From DASUGM01 sp036274055 (lineage in GTDB: Bacteria; Acidobacteriota; Vicinamibacteria; Vicinamibacterales; SCN-69-37): a stretch of 42,683 nt of DNA. Shown here one piece after another: positions 1 through 6,693 of the stretch. Made by a program: the position numbers and the translations under genes. The notes under the pieces were generated by a model, which saw only the letters and a list, made by a program, of their open reading frames with translations, made no database searches and was not told where the DNA came from. Every line of letters begins with the position of its first letter. The first letter of the stretch is position 1. Location of the stretch: assembly GCA_036274055.1 (NCBI GenBank), contig DASUGM010000342.1, positions 1-42,683 on the forward strand, read 5' to 3'.

Positions 1-102
1 GAGTACTTCGTGATGGGCGACAACCGCGCCAACTCGTCGGACTCACGCAGCTGGGGCTCCGTGACCCGGGCGGCGATCTGGCTCAAGATCTCGGCGAAGT
101 AG
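1..102 (+). CDS. lepB: Signal peptidase I, C-terminal end (partial)
   Basis: The window opens inside this gene; only the last 33 codons are present, ending in TAG. The visible residues include MGDNRANSSDSRSWG, which matches the conserved C-terminal box of type I signal peptidases (GDNR...S.DSR.WG). That family cleaves signal peptides from exported pre-proteins at the outer face of the inner membrane. The catalytic Ser and Lys would lie upstream, outside the window. The next gene begins 2 bases after the stop, so the enzyme probably heads the operon continuing to about 2342. The identification rests on this one motif, but the motif is distinctive. Confidence 0.9.
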   Translation, partial: EYFVMGDNRANSSDSRSWGSVTRAAIWLKISAK

Positions 103-104
103 GG

Positions 105-671
105 ATGGCGACGCATCTTTCGACGGAACAAATTGCGGCGCGCCTCGATCACGTTCGCGACGCGCCGCGCGACGCCGGAACGCTCAGGCTGATCGTCAGA
201 CGCCCCGAGGTGAACGCGCGCGAGGTCCTCGACGAAGGCGAACTGTCGATCGGCGTCGGCCTGGTCGGCGACAACTGGAAGACGCGCGGCAGCTCGCGCA
301 CTCCCGGCGGGCATGCGCACCCCGACATGCAGCTCAACGTCATGAACGCGCGCATGATCGAGGTGCTGGCGCAGGAGCCGGCGCGCTGGCCGCTGGCCGG
401 CGATCAACTGTTCGTCGACCTGGATCTCAGCGTCGCCAACCTACCGGCCGGCACGCGCCTGGCGATCGGCGACGCGGTGATCGAAGTGACACCGGAGCCG
501 CACACAGGGTGCGGCAAGTTCGTCGAGCGCTTCGGCATCGACGCGATGAAGTTCGTCAACGGCACGATCGGCCGGCCGTTGCGGCTGCGCGGGCTGAACG
601 CGCGCGTCGTCAAGGCCGGCCGGATTCGACGAGGCGACACCGTGAGAAAGACCGCAGGGCCGTCGTCGTGA
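105..671 (+). CDS. MOSC domain-containing protein
   Basis: A 188-residue protein matching stand-alone MOSC proteins. MOSC is the molybdenum cofactor sulfurase C-terminal domain, a sulfur- or metal-carrier fold related to YiiM and YuaD. The visible marks are the GLVGDNWKTRG segment near residue 52 and the conserved Cys in PHTGCGKFVERFG near residue 135, the expected sulfur-carrying position. There is no signal peptide, so it should be cytoplasmic. It starts 2 bases after the lepB stop and its TGA overlaps the GTG start of the next gene, so it is probably co-transcribed with both. The substrate is unknown; many family members handle molybdenum-cofactor or 6-N-hydroxylaminopurine-type chemistry. 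Confidence 0.85.
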   Translation: MATHLSTEQIAARLDHVRDAPRDAGTLRLIVRRPEVNAREVLDEGELSIGVGLVGDNWKTRGSSRTPGGHAHPDMQLNVMNARMIEVLAQEPARWPLAGDQLFVDLDLSVANLPAGTRLAIGDAVIEVTPEPHTGCGKFVERFGIDAMKFVNGTIGRPLRLRGLNARVVKAGRIRRGDTVRKTAGPSS

Positions 672-1075
672 TCGGGCGACCCGCCGCGTTACTGACCCTC
701 GCTGTCGCGATCGCGACGTCGTGCAAGGCAGCGCCGCCGCCCCCACCCGCGACGCCGCCGCAGCAGTTGGTGCTGGTCAACAAGCTCTGGCGCGTCACCG
801 CGCCGGCGAGCAAGCCTCTGGGCAGCATGTACCTCTTCTTGCCTGACGGCACGCTGTTGATGACGTCATGCGTCGAGACGTATCGGCTCGCGAAATGGTC
901 GGCCAACGCCGACGGCACGCTGACGATCACCGAAGATGCGGCGACGACGTACCGGGCGACGTATCAGGCCGGGGATCGGACCGCCAAGCTCACGTTCGCG
1001 CTGAAAAGCGAGCAGATGTCCGTCGATCTACGCGTGGCCGAAGCGCCGTTCGTCTGTCCGGACCTGCGCAGGTGA
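668..1075 (+). CDS. Small predicted lipoprotein of unknown function
   Basis: The GTG start at 668 is chosen because it overlaps the preceding TGA (GTGA) and begins a signal sequence: a short basic start, a hydrophobic stretch and ATSC, a loose lipobox with Cys19. This gives 135 residues. A Pro-rich linker follows the Cys, then a small all-beta-looking domain beginning LVNKLWRVTAP. The opening Trp and the later DGTLLMTSC resemble META/HslJ-like lipoproteins, but I would not assign the family. Two further cysteines, in MTSCVE and FVCPDL, could form a disulfide. It probably sits in the envelope. It lies between a MOSC protein and a SnoaL-like protein in the same run, which does not indicate its job. 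Confidence 0.7.
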   Translation: MIGRPAALLTLAVAIATSCKAAPPPPPATPPQQLVLVNKLWRVTAPASKPLGSMYLFLPDGTLLMTSCVETYRLAKWSANADGTLTITEDAATTYRATYQAGDRTAKLTFALKSEQMSVDLRVAEAPFVCPDLRR

Positions 1076-1082
1076 GCGCCTC

Positions 1083-1520
1083 GTGAGCGCGCTGGAGTCC
1101 TGGCTCGATCGCTACGGACGGGCGTGGGAAGCGAAGGACACCGCCGCATTCGTCGGGTTGTTCGCCGACGACGCGTCATACCACTGGACGCCGTACCGCG
1201 CGGCGCAGCGCGGCCGCGCCGAGCTGGCCGCGGCCTTCGAAGCCGCAATCGCCCGGCAGCGTGACATCGTCTTCACCCACACAATCTGGTCGTCGTCGCC
1301 CGCGGTGTGCCACTGGCACTGCGAGTTCGTGCGCGTGCCTGGCGATCATCGTGTCCGGCTCGACGGCGTGTTCCACATGACGTTCGACAGTCAGGGTTTG
1401 TGCACGGAGTTCCGCGAGTGGTGGCATAGCGACGAATCAGATCGCGGAGAGACAGAGAATCAAGCAGAGACGCAGAGGCACGCAGCGGCGCAGAGTTCCA
1501 ATACAGAGATGCGACGATAA
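1083..1520 (+). CDS. SnoaL/NTF2-like domain protein
   Basis: A GTG-started 145-residue protein. Residues 1-117 look like the SnoaL-like/NTF2 alpha-beta cone fold: an N-terminal helix with WLDRYGRAWEAKDTAAFVGLFADDASYHWTP, later beta strands, and a final REWWHSDE. The family includes small-molecule isomerases, hydrolases and pure binding proteins, so no reaction can be named. The last roughly 28 codons are Gln/Glu/Arg-rich and are encoded by a GCAGAG-rich repeat (1461-1500) also seen near 21700. The original C-terminus was therefore probably replaced by read-through into a repeat. The gene starts 7 bases after the previous stop. Confidence 0.8.
   Translation: MSALESWLDRYGRAWEAKDTAAFVGLFADDASYHWTPYRAAQRGRAELAAAFEAAIARQRDIVFTHTIWSSSPAVCHWHCEFVRVPGDHRVRLDGVFHMTFDSQGLCTEFREWWHSDESDRGETENQAETQRHAAAQSSNTEMRR
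1461..1500. repeat. GCAGAG-rich dispersed repeat, copy 1
   Basis: The stretch is built on CGCAGAG-like words. GCAGAGACGCAGAG (1464-1477) recurs with one change at 21699-21712. Here it encodes the tail of the SnoaL-like protein; the second copy encodes a signal peptide on the other strand. With only two copies in the window, the family is tentative. Confidence 0.45.
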
Positions 1521-1532
1521 AAGGGGGCTGGC

Positions 1533-1844
1533 ATGGTGCTCAAGAGCATTGGGGTGTTGTCGGCGGCGAAGATTGTCGGCGTGATGTACGCGGTGATGGG
1601 GCTGATCATGGGCCTGATCTTCGCGGGCTTGTTCTCGATGATCCCGGCGATGGCGCCGACCGGCGACGCGCAGATCCCGAGCTGGATCGCGCCGATGTTC
1701 GGCCTCGGATCGATCGTGATCATGCCGATCATGTACGGCCTGATGGGTTTCATCGGCGGCGCGATTGGCGCGGTGATTTACAACGTGCTGGCCGGAGCGA
1801 TCGGTGGCCTCGAGCTGCACTTGGAGCCGGGAATGAAGGCGTAG
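1533..1844 (+). CDS. Small integral membrane protein (DUF3566-like)
   Basis: A 103-residue protein preceded by an AAGGGGG Shine-Dalgarno at a suitable distance. It has two long hydrophobic segments. The first (about 15-45, Met/Gly/Ile-rich) is followed by a short loop; the second (about 60-85) is followed by YNVLAGAIGGLELHLEPG. That ending, a small-residue helix then YN...GG.E, resembles the DUF3566 transmembrane family found beside DNA gyrase in Actinobacteria, but the match is by eye only. It should be an inner-membrane protein with both ends on the same side. It lies 6 bases before the GNAT gene. Function unknown. Confidence 0.7.
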   Translation: MVLKSIGVLSAAKIVGVMYAVMGLIMGLIFAGLFSMIPAMAPTGDAQIPSWIAPMFGLGSIVIMPIMYGLMGFIGGAIGAVIYNVLAGAIGGLELHLEPGMKA

Positions 1845-1850
1845 GCATCG

Positions 1851-2342
1851 ATGGAGATTACGCTCCGGCCGACGTCGCCGGATGATCTGGACTTCGTGGT
1901 CGCGCTCGAGCGCGACGATGAGAATCGTCCGTTCATCGGCCAGTGGTCGCGCGAGGAGCACCAGGCCGCGATCGAGCGCGGCGACCGCGAGCACTGGATC
2001 GTCGCCGATGCGGCCGGCAGCCGGCTCGGCTACGTGATCCTCTACGACGTCCGCGCGATCGGGCAGGGCGTCTACGTCAAGCGGATCGCCATCGGTCCGA
2101 AATCCGCCGGCATCGGCCGCCGCGCGCTGGCGGAGCTGGTGACGCATGCGTTCCGCGACCTCGGCGCCGAATTCGTCACGCTCGGTGTCTATGCTCATAA
2201 CCTGCGTGCACAGAAGGCGTATCGCGCGGTGGGGTTCGAGGTGATGGAGCAGACGAAGGAAGAGCGGGAGGCGATGCTGAGAGAGGTGGATCCGTTTTCG
2301 GAGGAGTGTCTGGTTATGAAGGCTACGCGACCGGGTTCCTAG
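1851..2342 (+). CDS. GNAT-family N-acetyltransferase
   Basis: A 163-residue protein with the GNAT layout. The N-terminus (ITLRPTSPDDLDFVVALE) is typical of RimJ/RimL-like members, and the acetyl-CoA pyrophosphate-binding region reads VKRIAIGPKSAGIGRRAL (about 82-99), fitting the R/Q-x-x-G-x-G/A motif. A C-terminal VYAHNLRAQKAYRAVGFEV segment follows. It should transfer an acetyl group from acetyl-CoA to an amine on a small molecule or protein N-terminus; the acceptor cannot be told. The last codons and the TAG stop lie inside the GGTTCC heptamer repeat beginning at 2331, so the natural C-terminus may have been slightly longer. Confidence 0.88.
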   Translation: MEITLRPTSPDDLDFVVALERDDENRPFIGQWSREEHQAAIERGDREHWIVADAAGSRLGYVILYDVRAIGQGVYVKRIAIGPKSAGIGRRALAELVTHAFRDLGAEFVTLGVYAHNLRAQKAYRAVGFEVMEQTKEEREAMLREVDPFSEECLVMKATRPGS

Positions 2343-2411
2343 GTTCCGGGTTCCGGGTTCCGCGTTCGTTCCGGGGTTCCGGGTTCGGTTCGGGGGTTCG
2401 GAAGTTCGGGC
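2331..2411. repeat. GGTTCC-type heptamer repeat tract
   Basis: A low-complexity tract of 7-bp words: AGGTTCC, GGGTTCC, GGGTTCC and GCGTTCG, then longer degenerate copies. It begins inside the last codons of the acetyltransferase, supplies its TAG, and fills most of the gap to the next gene. No long inverted arm was found, unlike most of the other intergenic elements here. Confidence 0.7.
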
Positions 2412-2448
2412 GTTCTTACCGGGGACGGGGGTGTTTTCCACAGATCCG

Positions 2449-2476
2449 GGCAAAATGGGGACAGGGGTCGGTTCTG
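2449..2476. repeat. REP-like AAAATGGGGACA motif
   Basis: The stretch contains AAAATGGGGACAGGGGTCGG immediately before the next start codon. From general knowledge, motifs of the form AAA(N)GGGGACA recur in bacterial intergenic DNA near REP-associated tyrosine transposases. No transposase gene is visible here. Related AAAA(N)GGGAC motifs lie at 11207, about 12995 and about 31110 in this window. Confidence 0.35.
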
Positions 2477-3616
2477 ATGCTGCGGTGGTCGATTTGCGTG
2501 GCGCTGATGATTGCCAGCGTATGGGCGGGTGCGGCGCAGGACTCCGATGAGTTTCTGGCGCATCGCATCGCACAGTCGCGCGATGTCGCCTGGCTCGAGT
2601 CCATCGTCCTGAACACGGGCGCGTCGCCGACGCTGCTGGCCTCGGTCCGTACACCAATCGACGCGCGTCGCGGCGCCTACTTTCGACTTGGGAACATCGG
2701 CGACGCGGCGGCCCTGGCTGTGCTCGATCGGATCGAAACGAAACTGCGTGACGTCGATCTGGTCCCGCCTGTTTTACCACTCGAGGAGATCACGCCGCGA
2801 GGCGACCGGCGTCCGCGCACACCGATTGCGACAATCGATCGGAACGGCACGTCGTTCGGACTGGTTGGCAGCACCATGCTCGGCGGTCCCGACATCTTCC
2901 TAATCACGACGAAGACACCAAACGATCCCGATTCCTGGTCCCGGCCCCGGCTGACGCCTCTGCAATGGCGGCCGGGATTCAGCTGGTCAGATATCCGCTT
3001 GCGTTGGCTCCTCGAGGATCTGCTCGAAGTGTCGTATGCCGAGGGTTCAGCCCGTCCAGGCGCAGTGCTCGGCGGCCTCGGCAACAACGGAGGATGCAGC
3101 GCGTATGTTCCTCCTCTGGACACACCGCCGACCAGGCGTATCGCCACTATTCATGTCGATGAAATCGCGCGCGATGCCGACGGCGATGGCTGGACCGACC
3201 TCGAAGAACAGATTCTTGGCATCGACTCCCACGACCCAGATACAGACGACGACGGTGTGCCCGATGGGCGAGACACCTCCCCCGATACCGCGGTGCCCAG
3301 AACATCGACTGCTGACCGCCGTGAAGAAATGCTGGGCCGCGCCTTTTTTGTCATCAATGGGTTCTCAGACTCCCGATTCGTCCGATATCTCCCGGCCGAC
3401 AAGGTCACCTCTCTTTGGGGCTACCCCGGCCCGATCGTGCGCCGGCAGCCGCGATTTGAGACTTTCGGTCACTTCGCGTGGTGGACGATCGAGAAGGTCA
3501 CGACGACCAGTGCACAGATTTGGGTCGGAGACACAGACAGCGAGTATTTCGTCGTTCTCACTCGCACCAGCGGCCGCTGGGTGGTCACGAACATCGGTGC
3601 GGTCCGAACGTGCTGA
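2477..3616 (+). CDS. Secreted protein with thrombospondin type-3-like calcium repeats
   Basis: The ATG at 2477 is preferred because it begins a clean signal peptide (MLRWSICVALMIASVWAGA, cleavage near AGAAQ). Upstream in-frame codons run through repeat DNA. The mature protein (379 residues in all) has a long N-terminal region of unknown fold. Near residues 233-270 an Asp-rich segment reads DADGDGWTDLEEQ ... DPDTDDDGVPDGRD, the pattern of thrombospondin type-3/EF-hand-like calcium-binding repeats common in secreted bacterial proteins. The protein ends in RTSGRWVVTNIGAVRTC. A similar G-W-V/T-x-x-x-I tail ends the next two reading frames. It is probably periplasmic or surface-exposed. Function unknown. 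Confidence 0.75.
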   Translation: MLRWSICVALMIASVWAGAAQDSDEFLAHRIAQSRDVAWLESIVLNTGASPTLLASVRTPIDARRGAYFRLGNIGDAAALAVLDRIETKLRDVDLVPPVLPLEEITPRGDRRPRTPIATIDRNGTSFGLVGSTMLGGPDIFLITTKTPNDPDSWSRPRLTPLQWRPGFSWSDIRLRWLLEDLLEVSYAEGSARPGAVLGGLGNNGGCSAYVPPLDTPPTRRIATIHVDEIARDADGDGWTDLEEQILGIDSHDPDTDDDGVPDGRDTSPDTAVPRTSTADRREEMLGRAFFVINGFSDSRFVRYLPADKVTSLWGYPGPIVRRQPRFETFGHFAWWTIEKVTTTSAQIWVGDTDSEYFVVLTRTSGRWVVTNIGAVRTC

Positions 3617-3630
3617 GATCGGAGGTGGCG

Positions 3631-3834
3631 ATGATGAACAAGGAACCCGAGGGCCAATGAGGCCGGATTGGCATCGCCGCAGAGCGTCCGTCCCGATCGG
3701 TACGCTTGCTACCCTCGCTGCCCTGGCAGCCAATCGATCGCGTCGAAGCGAAGCTGATGCAGCTCAAGCGCGTCAATGGCCGCTGGGTCGTGGTTGCGAA
3801 TCTGACGTTTCGCCTGGTCATCGCGACGCCATGA
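3631..3834 (+). pseudogene. Decayed small gene with one in-frame TGA
   Basis: An ATGATG at 3631 sits 5 bases after GGAGG, the best ribosome-binding site in this area. The frame reads MMNKEPEGQ, meets TGA at 3658-3660, then stays open for 57 codons. It ends ...VNGRWVVVANLTFRLVIATP, and its TGA overlaps the ATG of the next gene (ATGA). A good ribosome site and a coupled stop around an internal nonsense codon suggest a recently broken gene. A second possibility is a frameshift: an ATG at 3657 in another frame opens a signal-peptide-like stretch (MRPDWHRRRASVPIGTLATL). The tail resembles the ends of both flanking genes. Confidence 0.4.
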
Positions 3835-5318
3835 CTGTGCCATTTAGCTACCGCCAAATCGCCTCGCCTGCAGTGCTCCGCGCCTGGGTCGCCGGCCTCG
3901 TAATCGCCGCGCAGCTTGGCGCCGCGCCTCTGGCAGCCGCACAAGTTCCAGCCCCCGGACCTGCCGCGACGATTCGTGGCGTCGTCAAGGATCCAAGCGG
4001 CGCAACGCTTCCCGGCGTGACGATCGACGTTGCCGGAACTGTCAACACGAAGCGCGTTGTAACAGAGCAAGACGGTTCGTTCGTGATCCACGAATTGCCG
4101 CCAACGCGCTACCGCATCACCGCGGCGCTCGCCGGTTTCGAACCGTGGTCGCGGGACGACGTCGATGTCGAATCCGGCCGGGTCACCGAGTTGAACATCA
4201 CGCTGAGGCTTGGCATCTCGACCCAACCCGGTATGGCCGTTCTCCAGCCATTCGAAGTTGTGGTCCGCTCGGCCGATGCGATCCTCCACATCAAGATCGT
4301 GTCGACGCTTGAAACAACAATCGCCGGCGACCTCTTCCGCTACCCGCAGACTGAGCATCGAGCCGTCGTCCTGGACGTGATCGCCGATCGCGATCGACAG
4401 GCCCGCGCCGGCGGCGAAGTGCGACTGCTGCAGCCCTACGCCGGCACCGTCACGTCCGGCGGGCGTTCGTATACCGGTGGGCTGGCGGTCCACCGAACTG
4501 GGGACGAACTCGTCATCCTGGCCGAACGATCTGGCGACACGCTGATCGCAATGAGCCCGCCAATTTACGAGTTCAAGCTCGAGAGCGGCGTCGTCCGCAT
4601 TCGACAAACCTATCGCCTGGGCAGTTTCGCCGACGGCATGACCGTTGCCGCCTTCAGTGACACGGCGCGGGCTTTGATCGCCAAGAGCGGGCCCTTGCGA
4701 TTCGGCCCGACGGCCGCGCATCTCCGCAGCTGGGCGATCTGGGAGCTGCACCTGGCACTCGGCGCGAATGCCAAGCCATGGCTCTTCAACGCTTTCGGCC
4801 AGGGCTACCTCCTCGAGCCAAAGTGGTACGTCGACGCCTATCTCGAGCCCGATCGCGTCGCGCCACGCCTGCGCGTTGGGCAAATGGCAACGATGATCGC
4901 TGCGCTGACAGCGGTCGGCGCCTACGACGGTGTGAGACGTTGGTCGCGCAGCCGCACGGATCGATGGGCGCAAGTGCTGGTCGCGACCGGTGCCGATCCG
5001 CTCGCAATCAAAGATCAGCGAGACCTCGCTCGCCCGTTTCGCGTTCTCGGGGAGATCGCCGACGATGCGTTGGTCGCGGTGGTGGACTTCATCCGCTCCA
5101 GCCCTGAGAATCCGACTCCGCAACCACCGAAAACCGCCGCAATCTTCACCCGGGTCGAAGGCACGTGGCCGATTCAGCGGTTGGAAGTCGAGGGGGGTGC
5201 CATCAGCGTCGTTCTGATCGGTCCGTCACCCGACGAGAAGTCGGGGCAGGCTGTTGTCGTTCGCCGCGTCGGCAGCGGATGGACGATCACGCGGATCACA
5301 GGCTGGATCGCCGACTGA
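3831..5318 (+). CDS. Secreted protein with N-terminal CarboxypepD_reg domain
   Basis: The ATG at 3831 overlaps the stop of the upstream fragment and starts a signal peptide (basic start, then VAGLVIAAQLGAAPLAAAQ); 495 residues. Residues about 45-125 form a carboxypeptidase regulatory-like beta-sandwich: ATIRGVVKDPSGATLPGVTI, then EQDGSFVIHELPPTRYRI. In Acidobacteria this domain often caps TonB-dependent receptors, but the rest here (about 130-495) is not a TonB barrel and is not recognised. It ends VVVRRVGSGWTITRITGWIAD, similar to its neighbours' tails. It is probably periplasmic or outer-membrane associated. Confidence 0.75.
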   Translation: MTVPFSYRQIASPAVLRAWVAGLVIAAQLGAAPLAAAQVPAPGPAATIRGVVKDPSGATLPGVTIDVAGTVNTKRVVTEQDGSFVIHELPPTRYRITAALAGFEPWSRDDVDVESGRVTELNITLRLGISTQPGMAVLQPFEVVVRSADAILHIKIVSTLETTIAGDLFRYPQTEHRAVVLDVIADRDRQARAGGEVRLLQPYAGTVTSGGRSYTGGLAVHRTGDELVILAERSGDTLIAMSPPIYEFKLESGVVRIRQTYRLGSFADGMTVAAFSDTARALIAKSGPLRFGPTAAHLRSWAIWELHLALGANAKPWLFNAFGQGYLLEPKWYVDAYLEPDRVAPRLRVGQMATMIAALTAVGAYDGVRRWSRSRTDRWAQVLVATGADPLAIKDQRDLARPFRVLGEIADDALVAVVDFIRSSPENPTPQPPKTAAIFTRVEGTWPIQRLEVEGGAISVVLIGPSPDEKSGQAVVVRRVGSGWTITRITGWIAD

Positions 5319-5366
5319 TCGACAACGCCTCAGCGCTGGCACAGCTGGTCGCGCCATAATCTCCAG

Positions 5367-5663
5367 GTGCACGAGCCCGCCCAGCTCCAGGCCGTTCTTC
5401 TCGCGCTGATCCTGATGATGATCCTCTGCGGCGTCCTGCCGCTCGCGGTGTTCGCGGGCTGGATGTGGAGCTTCGGCGGCCGCGTCAAGGCCGGCCGCCG
5501 ATTTCCGCCGGCCGATGCGCGGCGGTGGAAGAATTCGATCGTGCTCGAAGGCGCCGCGGCGCGCGCGCGCGGCACGCTGTTTCAAACGTTCGCGGCGATC
5601 TTCGGCGTCCTGACCATCGGTTTGCTCTGGTCGCTGTGGCGCTTGTGGGTGGTGTTGCGATGA
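5367..5663 (+). CDS. Small two-helix membrane protein
   Basis: A GTG-started 98-residue protein. It has one hydrophobic helix near residues 9-33 (VLLALILMMILCGVLPLAVF) and a second near 74-96 (AAIFGVLTIGLLWSLWRLWV), joined by a basic loop with GRRFPPADARRW. It should lie in the inner membrane. Its TGA overlaps the ATG of the next gene, so the two are probably translated together. I do not recognise a family; the pairing with a small secreted protein is the only clue. Confidence 0.65.
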   Translation: MHEPAQLQAVLLALILMMILCGVLPLAVFAGWMWSFGGRVKAGRRFPPADARRWKNSIVLEGAAARARGTLFQTFAAIFGVLTIGLLWSLWRLWVVLR

Positions 5664-6187
5664 GCGGCGGGACGGCTGCTCTCGCGGTGATCTTCCTCGC
5701 GACGCTGATCGCACAAACACCGGCGCCGCCGGACTTCTCCGGCACCTGGGTCCTCGACGCGGCGCGCAGCTCGGCCGTCGGCGGCGGCAACGGCAGCGGC
5801 GCCGGACGCGGCCGTGTTGGCGGTGGCGGCGGCCTCGGACTCGGGCCATCGGCCGAGGAGTTGACGATTGTCCAGACGCCCGCTGCGTTGACCATCACTG
5901 AACGCCGTGGCACCGCGACGTCGCGCGTCGTCCTGGCGCTCAGCGGGCATCCCTGGACCAACACCATCACCGCCGGCCGCAACAGCGGCGGCACCGCCAC
6001 CTCGACGAGCACGTGGAAAGATCGGCAACTGGTCACCGTCGTCGTCGCGCCGGCAGAACCGGGCAGCCGAGAGACCGTGCGTTACACCGAGACTCGCTCC
6101 CGCGACGGCGACGCGCTCGTCGTCGAGATCACGATGGCCGGCAGTCCGAACTCGAGAAAATCGGTATACGCACGCAAGCGGGAGTAG
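5660..6187 (+). CDS. Small secreted protein, PDFSGTWVLD type
   Basis: The ATG at 5660 overlaps the preceding stop (ATGA) and starts a signal peptide (MSGGTAALAVIFLATLIAQT), giving 175 residues. The mature start PPDFSGTWVLDAARS is a widespread opening of small acidobacterial exported beta-barrel-like proteins, in which F-S-G-x-W resembles the lipocalin start. A Gly/Arg-rich stretch (about 44-62) follows, then alternating strands rich in Thr and Val. It is probably periplasmic and may bind a ligand; no active site is visible. Similar Gly-rich inserts occur in other exported proteins of this window. Confidence 0.7.
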   Translation: MSGGTAALAVIFLATLIAQTPAPPDFSGTWVLDAARSSAVGGGNGSGAGRGRVGGGGGLGLGPSAEELTIVQTPAALTITERRGTATSRVVLALSGHPWTNTITAGRNSGGTATSTSTWKDRQLVTVVVAPAEPGSRETVRYTETRSRDGDALVVEITMAGSPNSRKSVYARKRE

Positions 6188-6204
6188 ACTGTGCGTCCCC
6201 TGGC

Positions 6205-6681
6205 ATGGCGAAGGCACCCTCGATCTCTCCCGAACGGCAGCTGGCTGCGTTCATCGCGCGCTACTCGCCGGAAATTCAAACGCTGTTCAAAAAGTCGCGC
6301 GCGGTGATGCGGGCGCGCCTGCCCGGCGCGATCGAGTTCGTCTACGACAACTACAACGGGCTCGTGATCGGCTATGGTCCGAGCGACCGGCCGTCGGAAG
6401 CGCTGTTTTCCATCGTCGCGCGGCCGAGCTGGGTGACGCTCTGTTTCCTGTGGGGCGCGAAGCTGCCCGATCCGACCCGGCGGCTCAACGGCGGCGGCAA
6501 TCAGGTCCGGCACATGCGACTGGCCGGCATCAAGACGTTCGAAGAGCGCGACGTCCGCGCGTTGATGGCGCGCGCCCTCGAGACCGCGCCGGAAATGCTG
6601 CGCAAGCGGAAACGGCAGCTGCAGATTCGCGCCGTTTCAGAACGCCGGCTGCCGCGCCGGCCCGGCCGTAATCCCGACTGA
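6205..6681 (+). CDS. DUF1801-like protein
   Basis: The ATG at 6205 (MAKAPSISPERQLAAFIARYSPEI) gives 158 residues. The pattern of an N-terminal helix, ...VYDNYNGLVIGYGPSDRPSEALFSIV..., a W-V-T-L-C-F strand and a C-terminal helical DVRALMARALETA segment resembles the DUF1801/YdhG-like fold, a small alpha-beta domain of unknown role. It has no signal peptide, so it is cytoplasmic. The basic tail (RRLPRRPGRNPD) suggests nucleic-acid or membrane contact, but that is speculative. A second DUF1801-like gene lies at 8133, on the other side of the transporter gene. Confidence 0.7.
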   Translation: MAKAPSISPERQLAAFIARYSPEIQTLFKKSRAVMRARLPGAIEFVYDNYNGLVIGYGPSDRPSEALFSIVARPSWVTLCFLWGAKLPDPTRRLNGGGNQVRHMRLAGIKTFEERDVRALMARALETAPEMLRKRKRQLQIRAVSERRLPRRPGRNPD

Positions 6682-6693
6682 CATCACCACGCG

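Noticed and set aside
1437..2780. 447-codon open frame on the minus strand
   Set aside because: It covers three plus-strand genes and a repeat tract and has a Arg/His-rich composition with no motif.
3036..3830. Long N-terminal extension of the gene at 3831
   Set aside because: The extension overlaps the previous gene in another frame and has no signal peptide; the ATG at 3831 starts a good one and overlaps an upstream stop.
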